Below are positions 1 through 9,127 of a stretch of 35,862 nt of DNA, piece by piece. A program made the translations under genes and the position numbers. The stretch spans positions 1 through 35,862 of the forward strand of contig CALLXF010000057.1 in the NCBI GenBank assembly GCA_938015805.1. Reading direction: 5' to 3'. The stretch comes from an uncultured Saprospiraceae bacterium. GTDB lineage: Bacteria > Bacteroidota > Bacteroidia > Chitinophagales > Saprospiraceae. The notes beneath the pieces are model-generated. The model worked only from the letters and a program-made list of their open reading frames with translations. It was not told where the DNA came from and did no database searches. Within the stretch, counting starts at the first letter, position 1, and the number at the start of each line of letters is the position of its first letter.

Positions 1-1363
1 CTATTTCTACCTTTAAAGTCTCTTTTGCTTTACGACTTTTTTCTGCCAGAAAAGCCATTAAATGAGATTCCATGCTGGCATCTAAATTTGAAGTTAGTAG
101 GCTTGTATCATTTTTAGAACTAGCTAATAGGAAATCTCGCATCAGACCGTGATCTCCTCCTCCGTGACCAGAAGTAATTTTTGCATTTTCATTTACGTTC
201 CAGTTTTCTATCGTATCGGTTTTAAAATTTGCAATGTATAAATCAGTTTCATCTCCTACGAGGCATCCCATCGATCCCATGATCCTAGTACGTCGTCCCC
301 AGTAATCGGTAAATGCTTCCATGTTAAAACTACAGGTAATATCATTTTTAAATTGCATCGATACGATCTGGTGATCGTTTACATCATTATCACTTTTATA
401 AACACATCTCCCATAAGGTCCTGTTTTTAAATATTCCATGATGGCATCACCTTGTTTTTCTTTTTCATCAGGAAGATCAAAGACATAAGTCCATGATCTT
501 TTACGATGATATATTTTTAAAGCGGAATAAGGACATTCCGACTCTATAGGACATCCATCAGTACATCGATCAGGAGCTCCTTCTGGAGCATTTTCTTTTT
601 TAAACCAGCTGAGCGAACCAAAACTACTAATGTACTCACACTCTGACCCGATCCACCATCTTAGCATATCCATATCGTGACATGATTTAGCAAGTATTAT
701 CGGATTAGTCTCTGCCTCTTTTCTCCAGTTCCCTCTGACAAATGAGTGAGCCATATGAACATGCTGTATCGGTTCAAAATGTTGTACACTTACCATTTTT
801 CCTAGAACTCCAGAATCTATGACTTCTTTTACTTTACGATAATAAGGTGAGTATCTTAGAACATGACAAACGGCAACTATTGCCTTGTTTTTTTTCTGAG
901 CATCTAAAATTTCTTTACACTCTTCCCAGGTTTGAGCGATAGGCTTCTCTAACAAAAGATCGTATCCCATTTCTAGAGCTTTCATAGCGGGACCATGATG
1001 TAAATCGTCAGGTGTAGTGATAATAATGAAGTCGGCAAACTTAGGACGCTCAAAAATATGTTCCCAGGTTACAAATTGATTCTCTTTAGGAATATCATGT
1101 TTCTTACTAAATTTATTAATTCTAAACGGAATCGGTTCTGCGACGCCAATAATATCCAGTTCGGTCGGATTTTTAAGAGCGTAACCCCCATATACATTTC
1201 CTCTTGCTCCAGCTCCACATACAATCGCTGTCATTTTCTTCTCTACATTAAGATCGCTATGAGGATCTTTCCATTGATACTTTTTTTTCACAACATTTTC
1301 TAATGCAGTAGGACTGACTAGTGGAAGTAGACCTAAAGATTTAAGAGCTTTGCGACGTTTCAT
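1..1363 (-). CDS. Gfo/Idh/MocA family oxidoreductase, 3' end cut by window edge
   Basis: Predicted NAD(P)-dependent sugar or inositol dehydrogenase. The reverse strand is open from an ATG at 1363 to base 1 with no stop, giving 454 codons, close to full length for the family. Seen: a basic, twin-arginine-like start (MKRRKALKSLG) and short hydrophobic stretch, a Rossmann loop VCGAGARGNVYGG near residues 48-60, and the family's EKP signature (LLLEKPIA). A C-rich stretch (CTDGCPIESECPYS) lies in the middle of the C-terminal domain. The start lies 10 bases after the stop of the MFS gene at 1374, so the two are almost certainly cotranscribed. With the DUF1080-containing lipoprotein at the head of the operon this suggests oxidation or reduction of keto-sugars; the substrate is unknown. 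Tat export is possible but the motif is imperfect. Confidence 0.88.
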   Translation of the reverse strand, partial: MKRRKALKSLGLLPLVSPTALENVVKKKYQWKDPHSDLNVEKKMTAIVCGAGARGNVYGGYALKNPTELDIIGVAEPIPFRINKFSKKHDIPKENQFVTWEHIFERPKFADFIIITTPDDLHHGPAMKALEMGYDLLLEKPIAQTWEECKEILDAQKKNKAIVAVCHVLRYSPYYRKVKEVIDSGVLGKMVSVQHFEPIQHVHMAHSFVRGNWRKEAETNPIILAKSCHDMDMLRWWIGSECEYISSFGSLSWFKKENAPEGAPDRCTDGCPIESECPYSALKIYHRKRSWTYVFDLPDEKEKQGDAIMEYLKTGPYGRCVYKSDNDVNDHQIVSMQFKNDITCSFNMEAFTDYWGRRTRIMGSMGCLVGDETDLYIANFKTDTIENWNVNENAKITSGHGGGDHGLMRDFLLASSKNDTSLLTSNLDASMESHLMAFLAEKSRKAKETLKVEI

Positions 1364-1373
1364 CTTTTTTAAT

Positions 1374-2600
1374 TTAAGAGGTATATTCTATTTTCTCATT
1401 TTTGAAAAATACAAAAAATATCAGCATTACAGCCGCAGCAAAACAAGCAGGCCATAACCAGATAGCTTTCCAATCATGTATTCCTTCAGAAACTAAATAT
1501 TGGTCTGTGATCACACCTGCTATCCAGAAGCCTACGAGCATTCCTAATCCATAAGTGGCTAATGTTATTAATCCCTGTGCTGCCGATTTTACTTGTTCGC
1601 CAGCTTTAGAATCTGTATAAATCTGTCCTGTTACAAAAAAGAAATCATAACAGATACCATGTAGTGCAATACCTAATATCAGAATAAAACTCATCTCTCC
1701 AGCATCTCCAAATGCAAACAAAACATATCTAATAACCCATGCCAGCATACCCACCGCCAAAGTCCACTTAACCCCAAATTTTTTAAAAAAGTATGGAAGT
1801 AAAAGCATAAATAAAACTTCGGATACCTGCCCTATAGTCATCTTCCCCGTAGGGTTTTCCATTCCTAATTCTACTAAAAAGGGATTTGCCTGTGAATAAT
1901 AAAACGCAAGAGGAATACATATTAAAACAGAAGAAATAACAAATATTAAAAAGTTGCGATCTTTTAGAAGCTTTAGAGCATCTAAGCCTAGTATATCAGA
2001 AATTCCTTTTTTACTGTTGTTAGCAGTAGGAGGTGTTTTAGGAAGCGTAAAACTAAATAGACCTAGTACCAAAGATGCTACAGCAACCATAGCAAATGTA
2101 TTACGTAAACTACCATCAGCTACACCTACTTCATTATCCCAGCTAAAGATATAACTGATAACTAAACCTGCAATAATCCATCCGACTGTTCCCCACAGTC
2201 TGATATGGGCAAACTCCTTAGTGGGATCGGTCATCTGATTAAAAGACACCGAGTTTACTAAAGCTAGTGTCGGCATATATAAAATCATATATCCAAGAAC
2301 ATAAGGATAAAACGATACAAAATCTTCTGACTTAAAAAGCATATATAATAATCCCGCTCCGATAATGTGCAACACTCCTAGAATACGTTCCGCATTAAAA
2401 TATCTATCCGCAATGAGACCTATTATAAATGGTGCAATGATCGCTCCCCAAGATTGTGTGGAGTAAGCTTGTCCGATCTGTCCTCCTGTAGCAGATAGAT
2501 TCTTTCCTAGAAAAGTACCCATTGTTACAAACCAGCCACCCCAGATAAAAAACTCGAGGAACATCATGACAGATAGCTGGGCTTTGGTTGTTGTTTTCAT
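1374..2600 (-). CDS. MFS transporter, nucleoside permease (NupG/YegT-like) family
   Basis: 408-residue inner-membrane protein with about twelve hydrophobic segments. The N-terminus (MMFLEFFIWGGWFVTMGTFL) and the following GQIGQAYSTQSWGAIIAPF region are typical of the nucleoside:H+ symporter branch of the major facilitator superfamily. In Bacteroidota many of these sit in carbohydrate operons beside Gfo/Idh dehydrogenases and DUF1080 proteins, so the real cargo may be a sugar or modified sugar rather than a nucleoside. It lies between the large lipoprotein (127 bp upstream) and the dehydrogenase (10 bp downstream) on the same strand. The family call is firm; the substrate is inference. Confidence 0.85.
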   Translation of the reverse strand: MKTTTKAQLSVMMFLEFFIWGGWFVTMGTFLGKNLSATGGQIGQAYSTQSWGAIIAPFIIGLIADRYFNAERILGVLHIIGAGLLYMLFKSEDFVSFYPYVLGYMILYMPTLALVNSVSFNQMTDPTKEFAHIRLWGTVGWIIAGLVISYIFSWDNEVGVADGSLRNTFAMVAVASLVLGLFSFTLPKTPPTANNSKKGISDILGLDALKLLKDRNFLIFVISSVLICIPLAFYYSQANPFLVELGMENPTGKMTIGQVSEVLFMLLLPYFFKKFGVKWTLAVGMLAWVIRYVLFAFGDAGEMSFILILGIALHGICYDFFFVTGQIYTDSKAGEQVKSAAQGLITLATYGLGMLVGFWIAGVITDQYLVSEGIHDWKAIWLWPACFAAAVMLIFFVFFKNEKIEYTS

Positions 2601-2636
2601 GAAGAGGGTTTAAGATTCAGGATTCAATGTTTCAGA

Positions 2637-2657
2637 TTTTGGGTTTTGGGTTTTGGA
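2637..2657. repeat. Short tandem repeat, three TTTTGGG-type units
   Basis: Three 7-base units, TTTTGGG, TTTTGGG and TTTTGGA, lie in the 127-bp gap between the MFS gene and the large lipoprotein gene. They are preceded by two GATTCA-containing octamers around 2613-2628. The tract is in the transcribed leader of the MFS gene if the operon is read through. No function is evident; slippage could change leader length but not a reading frame. Confidence 0.7.
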
Positions 2658-2727
2658 TATAACTAATTCAATTTCAAGTTTAATAGTCTCAGGTTTATCA
2701 GTCTAATCTCAAATAGTCTAACTTTTA

Positions 2728-5700
2728 CTAATCCAATGATCTAATCTTAATATTACGATACCAGACTTTATCTCCGTGATCTTGTAAAGCGATCTTTCCT
2801 TTTTTCGATTTTGCAAAATGTTTCCAATCTGCAAATTTACTTTTAGACAGCATCTCATTCCACTCCTCATTAAACATTGTAAATTCTACTACTCTATGAC
2901 CATTAAGCCAGAATTGCACCTCTAAATTATTTACAATAATCCTGGCTTTGTTCCATTCTCCAGCTGGTTTAACTGTTACCGGATCAGCAGCTTTCATATC
3001 ATATAGATCACCCGCCTGGTGCGTAGGAAATTTAGTATCAGGATGACATACATTATCTAACACTTGCATCTCGATCCCCGTCTCGTATGCATTTGCAATT
3101 ACAGGATCCTCTATTACGTTATAAAATATACCCGAGTTACCACAGTTCGATATTTTCCATTCCAGTTCTAACTCAAAGTTTTCATACTCATCATTAGTTA
3201 TGATATCCCCACCTGTACCATTTGCTTTAGGATTAAAATAAATAGTACCATCTGGACTTACTTGCCACTTAGATGGCGACTCCATTTTGCCTTTGTTATA
3301 ATTATGCCACTCAGACATGGTTTGTCCATCAAACAACAATTTCCATCCAGCATCTTTTTCGACTTGCGTCAATGAATTTTCTTTAAATTCTACTGGACTT
3401 TTTAGGACTTGACCTAAATTATTTTCTGGAATATTATTCAAAGTATACCAGGCTTCTGTTGCCCAAAGGGAATGATTTTTATGCCCAATATAATTATTTC
3501 TAAGTCGAATATAGACGACATGATTTTCTTTAAGACCTGGTATTTCTAGAAATACTTTATTGCCTTGCTTATTTCTACTAGCAGATTTTACTGGCATCGA
3601 TTGCTCATCCATTTTAGGACCTCCATAATTTATCGTCGGTAAATAATACCATTGCTTTACTTCAAAATCCGCAGGATTCCAGCCATCATCCCCAGTTAGG
3701 TTTTCCGTAAATTCTATTTCTACTCCATTAGACTTAGCTCGTACAGCCAACATTTCAAAAGCAGCCTCGCCTGTCAATTCCAGTTTTTGTAAACCATACC
3801 ATAACTTCTGGGATTGACCCCAGTTTCCTGGATTCCCGACACCACCGACATAAAGTGCTTTATCAGGTCCCCACTGCAATCTATTAATACCGGACTCTAA
3901 TCCCTGAGTAAATCTAAATACTGCACCTTGTAACTTTCCCGCAACTTCTTCCACAAAAACTCGCTTAAGTCCTCCGTTATAAATATCACCATGCAGCATC
4001 TGATTTTTATATGGCCCGAAATCAATCCCCACCATCTGAGTCGGACTATTACCGATCTCATCCTGAGGTAACCATACTACTGGTTTTACTTCTTTTAAAT
4101 TTGCCGTTCCTTCGAAATCAACGTTACGTGAACCATACCATGCTCCTTCTTTGAGATGAATAATTTTAGAAGATGGTAACCAGTCTCCTTCATTATCAGA
4201 AATAAAAATATCTCCATTATATCCTTTCCCTACTCCGTTAGGTGTACGTAAACCGTGGGCGATTCTTTTATATTCGCCTGTTTCTATATTTACTCTAATA
4301 GCCGAACCTCTATCCTTAGGCTGATTAACAACACTTGCTCCTCCCGGTTGTATACCTGTCGCTAAATTGGCGTAAAGCCAGCCATCCTTTTCTTCTAGCC
4401 CAAAACCAAATTCGTGAAAATTTGCAGAGACTCCCCAGTCGTCACATAATGTAAGATACTCATCGATGATATCATCCCCGTCAGTATCTACAAGCTTAGT
4501 CATCTCTTGTTTTTGCATCACGTATATATCACCGTTAACCACTTTTAAACCAAGAGGTTCTGCTAGTCCACTGGCAATCTTTTTTACAGTGATGTCATTA
4601 TGATCTGCTTTATCTCTATTATCCACGATATAAACATTACCCGCAGCATCCCATGTAGAAACCACTAAACGTCCATCCTCTAAAAAGTCTAATCCTCCTA
4701 CTTTAGGTGTAAAAACATCAGGTCTCGCCTGAGATAATTTAAAACTAGGATGTACTGATTCTAACTTTGCTTGATCACCTGGATTTTTACTTGTCACTGA
4801 CATCGGAAGATTCAAAGATCCGATCAGATCATGGTCTTTTATGTCATGAGATATCATTTGTGGTGGGATAACCATCCAAGCATCTGCATTTTCAGGACGG
4901 TAATTCCATGACAAAAATTTACCTCCTACCCCTTGGAAAAACCCAAGGTTAAATGGATAAAAACCTTTCTTTAAAAAATATTCTGATTCCTTATAGGAAG
5001 TACCATGAGGACCATCATGATTTAGAATTTCCTCTCCGGCTAGAGTAATGACCGTACCATCATCACTCCACACTCTAAATTTATATTTACCATCTTCTGG
5101 TATTTCTAGATAGCCCCTGGCATCGATCGCAAAAAACTCTACTAAGTCCCCAAAATCATTATCTGCAATGTTATCAAAATTAGGCATGATCCCCGCTTGG
5201 AAGGGTTTCATGTTTTTAAAAGAAGGAACCTTTACAACAGACTCTGGCATTTTAAAAACTCGTGTCACCGCTCCTGGAATGAGGTCTCCGATATTTACAT
5301 CTACTGGAGTGAGAGATATTAATTCTCCAGCTTCTCCAGATGGACCTACATTTTCTGGATCCCCTAACGTTAATATGTATGTGACCATTTCTCTGATATC
5401 TTCTACAGAGTATTCTGGATGAGCAGTCATGACCTGACTTCCCCAGACACCACCGCCTCCTTTTTTTACTTTGTTTACAAGGATATCCATATTGTCTTCT
5501 GTGTCAGCATATTTTTTGGCTATAGCCAAATAAGAAGGTCCTATTGTTTTTACATTTTTATTATGACAGGATTTACAATCCGATTTAGCAATCAGCCTAG
5601 CACCTGGATGTAAGACATCTTTATCTTCCTGCATATAATCTGCTTTACGAGGATTCTCTACAACTGGATTATTAATCAGTGTAATATGGAATTTAGTGCT

Positions 5701-6387
5701 TCTTCTATTTAACTTAAGCACTCCTGACTGATTTATAACATCACGACTTTTTAAACGCTCTGTCTTTTCATCGATTACATTCCACTCGCCATCAGTATCT
5801 ATATTTTCTGCTATGATGATACTATTTACATTTGTTTTTAAATAAACAGAAAGTACGGATGGATTTACAGTCTCAAAATCTCTTTGGAAAATAAGTTGAC
5901 CTTTATCATCTGTGATAGCCTCTACTCTTTCCTTTACCTTAATCACATAATCTCCAGAGATGAGATCATAAGCGATGGACGCTTTACCATCTTCTATATA
6001 GTGACCCTTATAAGAAATCGTAGGAATAAGTGTATCCCCTTTAGGTCCAGTTACCATCCATGGGTTTTTATACAAATTTTCAAAATAAGCATCTCCTATA
6101 GTAGTAGGTTGCGGACCATGTGCTGTCGTATATACGGCACCATCAAAATTTACCCGACCTTTCCACACCTTGTATAAAGAGGCATCTTGCGTATGATAAG
6201 CAGCCCATAAATCATCATGCAAAGCGAATGTAATCATCCGAGGTTGCTCATCTAGTACCGATCTAAATACAAATGGTTCGTACGGTCGATTACTAAAAGG
6301 CTCAGTTGTAGTCTGCTCATCACCACAAGAAAAAAAGATTAGCACGACAAGCAGAATTGAAGAAAATTTTAAAGTATTACAACTCAC
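2728..6387 (-). CDS. Large multidomain lipoprotein: haem c, PA14-like, beta-propeller and DUF1080 regions
   Basis: 1219 residues, starting at GTG. A lipoprotein signal ends at LIFFS-C21. An unassigned N-terminal region (about 40-240) is followed by a class I cytochrome c domain with CKSCH (C271, C274, H275) and a likely axial Met at 320. A PA14-like region (about 385-500, with FRVWSDDGT and HDGPHG) comes next, then an NHL/sorbosone-dehydrogenase-like propeller (about 550-890) and a C-terminal DUF1080 domain (about 1030-1217). Pfam now links DUF1080 to 3-keto-disaccharide hydrolysis. The protein should be anchored in the periplasm or outer membrane and could couple sugar oxidation to the haem and cleavage of the keto-glycoside. 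It heads the operon with the permease and Gfo/Idh genes. No ATG lies upstream in frame before the flanking sequence changes character. Domain calls are firm for haem c and DUF1080, moderate for the rest. Confidence 0.85.
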   Translation of the reverse strand: MSCNTLKFSSILLVVLIFFSCGDEQTTTEPFSNRPYEPFVFRSVLDEQPRMITFALHDDLWAAYHTQDASLYKVWKGRVNFDGAVYTTAHGPQPTTIGDAYFENLYKNPWMVTGPKGDTLIPTISYKGHYIEDGKASIAYDLISGDYVIKVKERVEAITDDKGQLIFQRDFETVNPSVLSVYLKTNVNSIIIAENIDTDGEWNVIDEKTERLKSRDVINQSGVLKLNRRSTKFHITLINNPVVENPRKADYMQEDKDVLHPGARLIAKSDCKSCHNKNVKTIGPSYLAIAKKYADTEDNMDILVNKVKKGGGGVWGSQVMTAHPEYSVEDIREMVTYILTLGDPENVGPSGEAGELISLTPVDVNIGDLIPGAVTRVFKMPESVVKVPSFKNMKPFQAGIMPNFDNIADNDFGDLVEFFAIDARGYLEIPEDGKYKFRVWSDDGTVITLAGEEILNHDGPHGTSYKESEYFLKKGFYPFNLGFFQGVGGKFLSWNYRPENADAWMVIPPQMISHDIKDHDLIGSLNLPMSVTSKNPGDQAKLESVHPSFKLSQARPDVFTPKVGGLDFLEDGRLVVSTWDAAGNVYIVDNRDKADHNDITVKKIASGLAEPLGLKVVNGDIYVMQKQEMTKLVDTDGDDIIDEYLTLCDDWGVSANFHEFGFGLEEKDGWLYANLATGIQPGGASVVNQPKDRGSAIRVNIETGEYKRIAHGLRTPNGVGKGYNGDIFISDNEGDWLPSSKIIHLKEGAWYGSRNVDFEGTANLKEVKPVVWLPQDEIGNSPTQMVGIDFGPYKNQMLHGDIYNGGLKRVFVEEVAGKLQGAVFRFTQGLESGINRLQWGPDKALYVGGVGNPGNWGQSQKLWYGLQKLELTGEAAFEMLAVRAKSNGVEIEFTENLTGDDGWNPADFEVKQWYYLPTINYGGPKMDEQSMPVKSASRNKQGNKVFLEIPGLKENHVVYIRLRNNYIGHKNHSLWATEAWYTLNNIPENNLGQVLKSPVEFKENSLTQVEKDAGWKLLFDGQTMSEWHNYNKGKMESPSKWQVSPDGTIYFNPKANGTGGDIITNDEYENFELELEWKISNCGNSGIFYNVIEDPVIANAYETGIEMQVLDNVCHPDTKFPTHQAGDLYDMKAADPVTVKPAGEWNKARIIVNNLEVQFWLNGHRVVEFTMFNEEWNEMLSKSKFADWKHFAKSKKGKIALQDHGDKVWYRNIKIRSLD

Positions 6388-6466
6388 AGGTATTATAGTT
6401 TTTTCTGAAATCTAAATATAGTCATCGTTTATAAAATTCTCATCTAAAGATTTTGTCTTATTATCG

Positions 6467-6474
6467 TAATTTTG
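6467..6474 (+). promoter_or_regulatory. Perfect Bacteroidota -7 element (TAnnTTTG)
   Basis: TAATTTTG matches TAnnTTTG exactly, and the ATG of the SRPBCC gene follows 23 bases later. The 110-bp gap is divergent, shared with the large lipoprotein gene. No TTTG occurs at the expected -33 distance (the nearest, at 6452, is only 11 bases away), so the call rests on one half of the promoter. Confidence 0.4.
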
Positions 6475-6497
6475 AGATAGTTTAAAAGAAAAGGACT

Positions 6498-7514
6498 ATG
6501 AAATACTTAAAATGGCTCGGCTTAATTCTATTAGGACTTATACTTATATATGTACTACTCTGTGCAATAGGGCCTAAAAATATGAACACTTCAGTCTCTG
6601 AAACTATGGAAGCATCTCCTGCTCAGGTTCATAATATGTATAATAATTTAGAAAAATGGGAAAGTTGGTCGCCATGGCAATTAAAAGACACAACCATGGT
6701 AATAGAATATGGAGCAAAAAGAGAAGGTAAAGGAGCAAGTTATGCATGGAAAGGAGATGACTCAGGAACTGGGACTATGGAAATTACAGAATCCATAAAA
6801 AACCAAACTATGAAAGCTACCATGTATTTTGAAGACTGGGATGCTACTTCTTATGTAGAATTTAATGCTGTACCATCAGGAAGTAATACAGTAGTTACTT
6901 GGTCTATGGAAGACGCAGAGGACTTACCTTTTATAGCTCGTGGTGGAATATTAATTTCTGGGGAAAAATCGAGCATTAAAAATGATTTTAAAGAAGGACT
7001 AAAAAATCTAAAAAAGATAGCCGAACAAAGAGCCAAAGGAATATATAATGGTTATAAAATAAAACCTGTACTTCTAGAGGAACAGCATTATATCATGAAT
7101 CGCCAGATGGTAGATATGGCTAATGTCCAGCAGTTTTATGCTACTAATCTAGGAGCTCTATTCCAGAAAGCTCAAAAAAGCGAAGTAGAAATGGATGGAA
7201 AACCGTGTGGATTATTTTTTAAATGGGATGAGTCGAGTAACAAAACAGACATGGCGGCGGCGATTCCTGTTGCTGATCCTGTAAACATTATGGGAGCAAC
7301 ATCATGGACCATTCCTGCTGGTAATGGACTACAAATCGATTACTACGGAGATTATGAAAATTCTGTAAAACCGCATTATGCAATGGCGGATTACCTTAAA
7401 GATTATGGATTACTAAATAACCCACCAGTAGTAGAGGAATATGTAACAGATCCTAGTGAAGAAAAAGATCCAACTAAATGGCTCACTAAAATCACATATT
7501 TTATCGCTCAATAG
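6498..7514 (+). CDS. Membrane-anchored SRPBCC plus GyrI-like ligand-binding protein
   Basis: 338 residues. A single N-terminal hydrophobic segment (about 6-24) is followed by an SRPBCC/polyketide-cyclase-type domain (about 33-175; VSETMEASPAQVHNMYNNLEKWESWSPW is split here only as the motif W-x-x-WSPW). A C-terminal GyrI-like/AraC effector-binding domain (about 190-338) follows. Both folds bind small hydrophobic or aromatic molecules in other families. With no DNA-binding domain this is more likely a sensor, chaperone or sequestering protein than a regulator. The N-terminal segment could be an uncleaved anchor facing the periplasm. It is divergently placed from the sugar operon and 46 bp before pabB, with no obvious functional link to either. 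Confidence 0.75.
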   Translation: MKYLKWLGLILLGLILIYVLLCAIGPKNMNTSVSETMEASPAQVHNMYNNLEKWESWSPWQLKDTTMVIEYGAKREGKGASYAWKGDDSGTGTMEITESIKNQTMKATMYFEDWDATSYVEFNAVPSGSNTVVTWSMEDAEDLPFIARGGILISGEKSSIKNDFKEGLKNLKKIAEQRAKGIYNGYKIKPVLLEEQHYIMNRQMVDMANVQQFYATNLGALFQKAQKSEVEMDGKPCGLFFKWDESSNKTDMAAAIPVADPVNIMGATSWTIPAGNGLQIDYYGDYENSVKPHYAMADYLKDYGLLNNPPVVEEYVTDPSEEKDPTKWLTKITYFIAQ

Positions 7515-7560
7515 AAACTTTTTTAGTTTACATTATGTATCCTTTATACAGTCTTAATAT

Positions 7561-8592
7561 TTGGAAAATCTAAAGGAAAGTACGGATCTCATTAATTATT
7601 ATTCTACTAATAGAATTCCTTTTCTATTCTTCACGGATTATGAGCTTTCTATTATAAAAGTTTTTCCACTTAGTGATATTCCCAGTAATATAAAATACGA
7701 GATAAACGGAATAGGAAATGTAGAAGCTTCTACCTTAAAACCAGAAGAATTTTTATGGAAAGTAGACCCAGTTCCTAAATCTATTTACAAGCAAGGCTTT
7801 AATAAGGTAATAAAGGAAATCTTATATGGAAATTCGTTTTTACTAAATCTCACCTACCCTTCTAGAATAGAAACAGATCTCAGTCTAAATCAAATTTTTA
7901 ATTTTAGTGAGGCTCGCTACAAATTATTTATAGAAGATCAGTTTACCTGTTTCTCTCCAGAGTCGTTTATAAAAATAAAAGATGGTATCATCTCCTCTTA
8001 TCCTATGAAAGGAACAATCGATGCCACTCTTGTAAACGCCAGTGATAAAATCATAAATGATCCTAAAGAACTCGCCGAACATTATACAATCGTAGATCTG
8101 ATTAGAAACGATCTCAGTCAGGTAGCAAAAAAAGTTACTGTTGATCGCTTTCGTTACATCGACAAAATAAGTACTAACGATAAAGAGTTACTTCAGGTAA
8201 GTTCTAAAATAACAGGTGTACTTCCAGATGATTTTCAAAACCATTTAGGAAATATTCTTCTTACTTTACTACCAGCAGGAAGTATCTGCGGAGCCCCTAA
8301 ACAAAAAACGCTAGATATTATAAAGGAAGCCGAGATTGTAAATCGAGGTTACTACACTGGGGTGATGGGTATATATGACGGAAACACTCTCGATTGCGGT
8401 GTCATGATCAGAGCGATCTCTATGAGAGAAAATAAAATGTATTACCATAGTGGTGGAGGCATAACTCATAAGAGTATCTTAGATGAAGAATACAAAGAAC
8501 TCACAGATAAGATTTATGTCCCTATTATTCGAGACGATAAGAATCCAGGATGGAGAGGTAAAAAACCTACACTATCACCAACAAAGGTGTAA
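7561..8592 (+). CDS. pabB: Aminodeoxychorismate synthase component I (PabB)
   Basis: 343 residues. It converts chorismate to 4-amino-4-deoxychorismate for folate, with a glutaminase partner not present in this window. Seen: YPMKGT with Lys150, the lysine that distinguishes PabB from TrpE (PIAGT); DLIRNDLSQVA (179-189); LPAGSICGAPKQKT (237-250); and the terminal HSGGGITHKSILDEEY signature (296-311). The start is a TTG at 7561: an in-frame TAA lies at 7555-7557, the first in-frame ATG is far inside, and the N-terminal PFLFF strand is needed for the fold. The last 25 codons are read again in another frame as the start of the next gene. FolB for a later folate step lies at 31298. Confidence 0.9.
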   Translation: MENLKESTDLINYYSTNRIPFLFFTDYELSIIKVFPLSDIPSNIKYEINGIGNVEASTLKPEEFLWKVDPVPKSIYKQGFNKVIKEILYGNSFLLNLTYPSRIETDLSLNQIFNFSEARYKLFIEDQFTCFSPESFIKIKDGIISSYPMKGTIDATLVNASDKIINDPKELAEHYTIVDLIRNDLSQVAKKVTVDRFRYIDKISTNDKELLQVSSKITGVLPDDFQNHLGNILLTLLPAGSICGAPKQKTLDIIKEAEIVNRGYYTGVMGIYDGNTLDCGVMIRAISMRENKMYYHSGGGITHKSILDEEYKELTDKIYVPIIRDDKNPGWRGKKPTLSPTKV

Positions 8593-9106
8593 TCAAACTA
8601 GAGCTGTCCTTTTTCCTGATGTACAAGATATAGAATTAAGTGATTATATAAACTTACCGTCTTACTTCCGCAAAGGATTAGTAAAGTGTAGACTGTCTTA
8701 CGACGAATGTGTAAGAACGATTTCTTATGAGTATTATCATCCAAGAAAAATAAATTCCATCAAAATCTTAAAGGCAGATCATATTGCTTACGCCTATAAA
8801 TACGAAAACCGTATCGAAATGAAAAAGCTGTATGATCAAAGAGATGATAACTCAGAAATACTAATGATAAAAAATGGACTCGTTACAGATTGCTTTTATT
8901 ACAATGTAGCATTTTACAGTGATGACTGGTATACCCCAGAGGAACCATTACTACAAGGAACAATGAGAGCTTATTTATTAGATGAAGGTATTATTAATGA
9001 AGCCAGAATTACATTGGAAGACATTCCACTATACTCCAAAATATGTTTATTCAATGCCCTAAATCCTTTTGGAAATGTAGTAGTAGATACAAGAAATATA
9101 GTTTAG
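8516..9106 (+). CDS. Class IV aminotransferase, PabC-like (probable 4-amino-4-deoxychorismate lyase)
   Basis: 196 residues from the ATG at 8516. An ATG at 8483 would add 11 residues, but MSLLFETIRIQDG is the usual family start (ETI-x-I-x-x-G, then H-x-x-R). The likely PLP lysine is in AYKYENR (Lys95 from the chosen start), followed by ILMIKNGLVTDCFYYNVAF, matching the family's G-x-V-T-E-x-x-x-x-N with Asp in place of Glu. It should split aminodeoxychorismate into p-aminobenzoate and pyruvate, directly after PabB. The protein is short for the family (usually 250-280), lacking part of the linker. Its first 77 nt overlap pabB out of frame. A branched-chain or other aminotransferase is possible, but the neighbour favours PabC. 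Confidence 0.8.
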   Translation: MSLLFETIRIQDGEVKNLHYHQQRCNQTRAVLFPDVQDIELSDYINLPSYFRKGLVKCRLSYDECVRTISYEYYHPRKINSIKILKADHIAYAYKYENRIEMKKLYDQRDDNSEILMIKNGLVTDCFYYNVAFYSDDWYTPEEPLLQGTMRAYLLDEGIINEARITLEDIPLYSKICLFNALNPFGNVVVDTRNIV

Positions 9107-9127
9107 CTAAGAATCAAAAATAGCTTT

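Noticed and set aside
1058-1303. Plus-strand open frame of 81 codons inside the Gfo/Idh gene
   Set aside because: It is antisense to a clear dehydrogenase frame with a Rossmann motif and has no family features.
1954-2154. Plus-strand frame inside the MFS gene
   Set aside because: Antisense shadow of transmembrane codons.
5168-6177. Three plus-strand frames inside the large lipoprotein gene
   Set aside because: Antisense to the haem c and N-terminal regions; no start context, no recognisable domains.
6452-6474. Full -33/-7 promoter for the SRPBCC gene
   Set aside because: The TTTG at 6452 is only 11 bases from the -7 box; only the -7 element is kept.
8483-8515. Upstream ATG at 8483 as the start of the pabC-like gene
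   Set aside because: It adds eleven residues with no family match and lengthens the overlap; MSLLFETI at 8516 is the family start.
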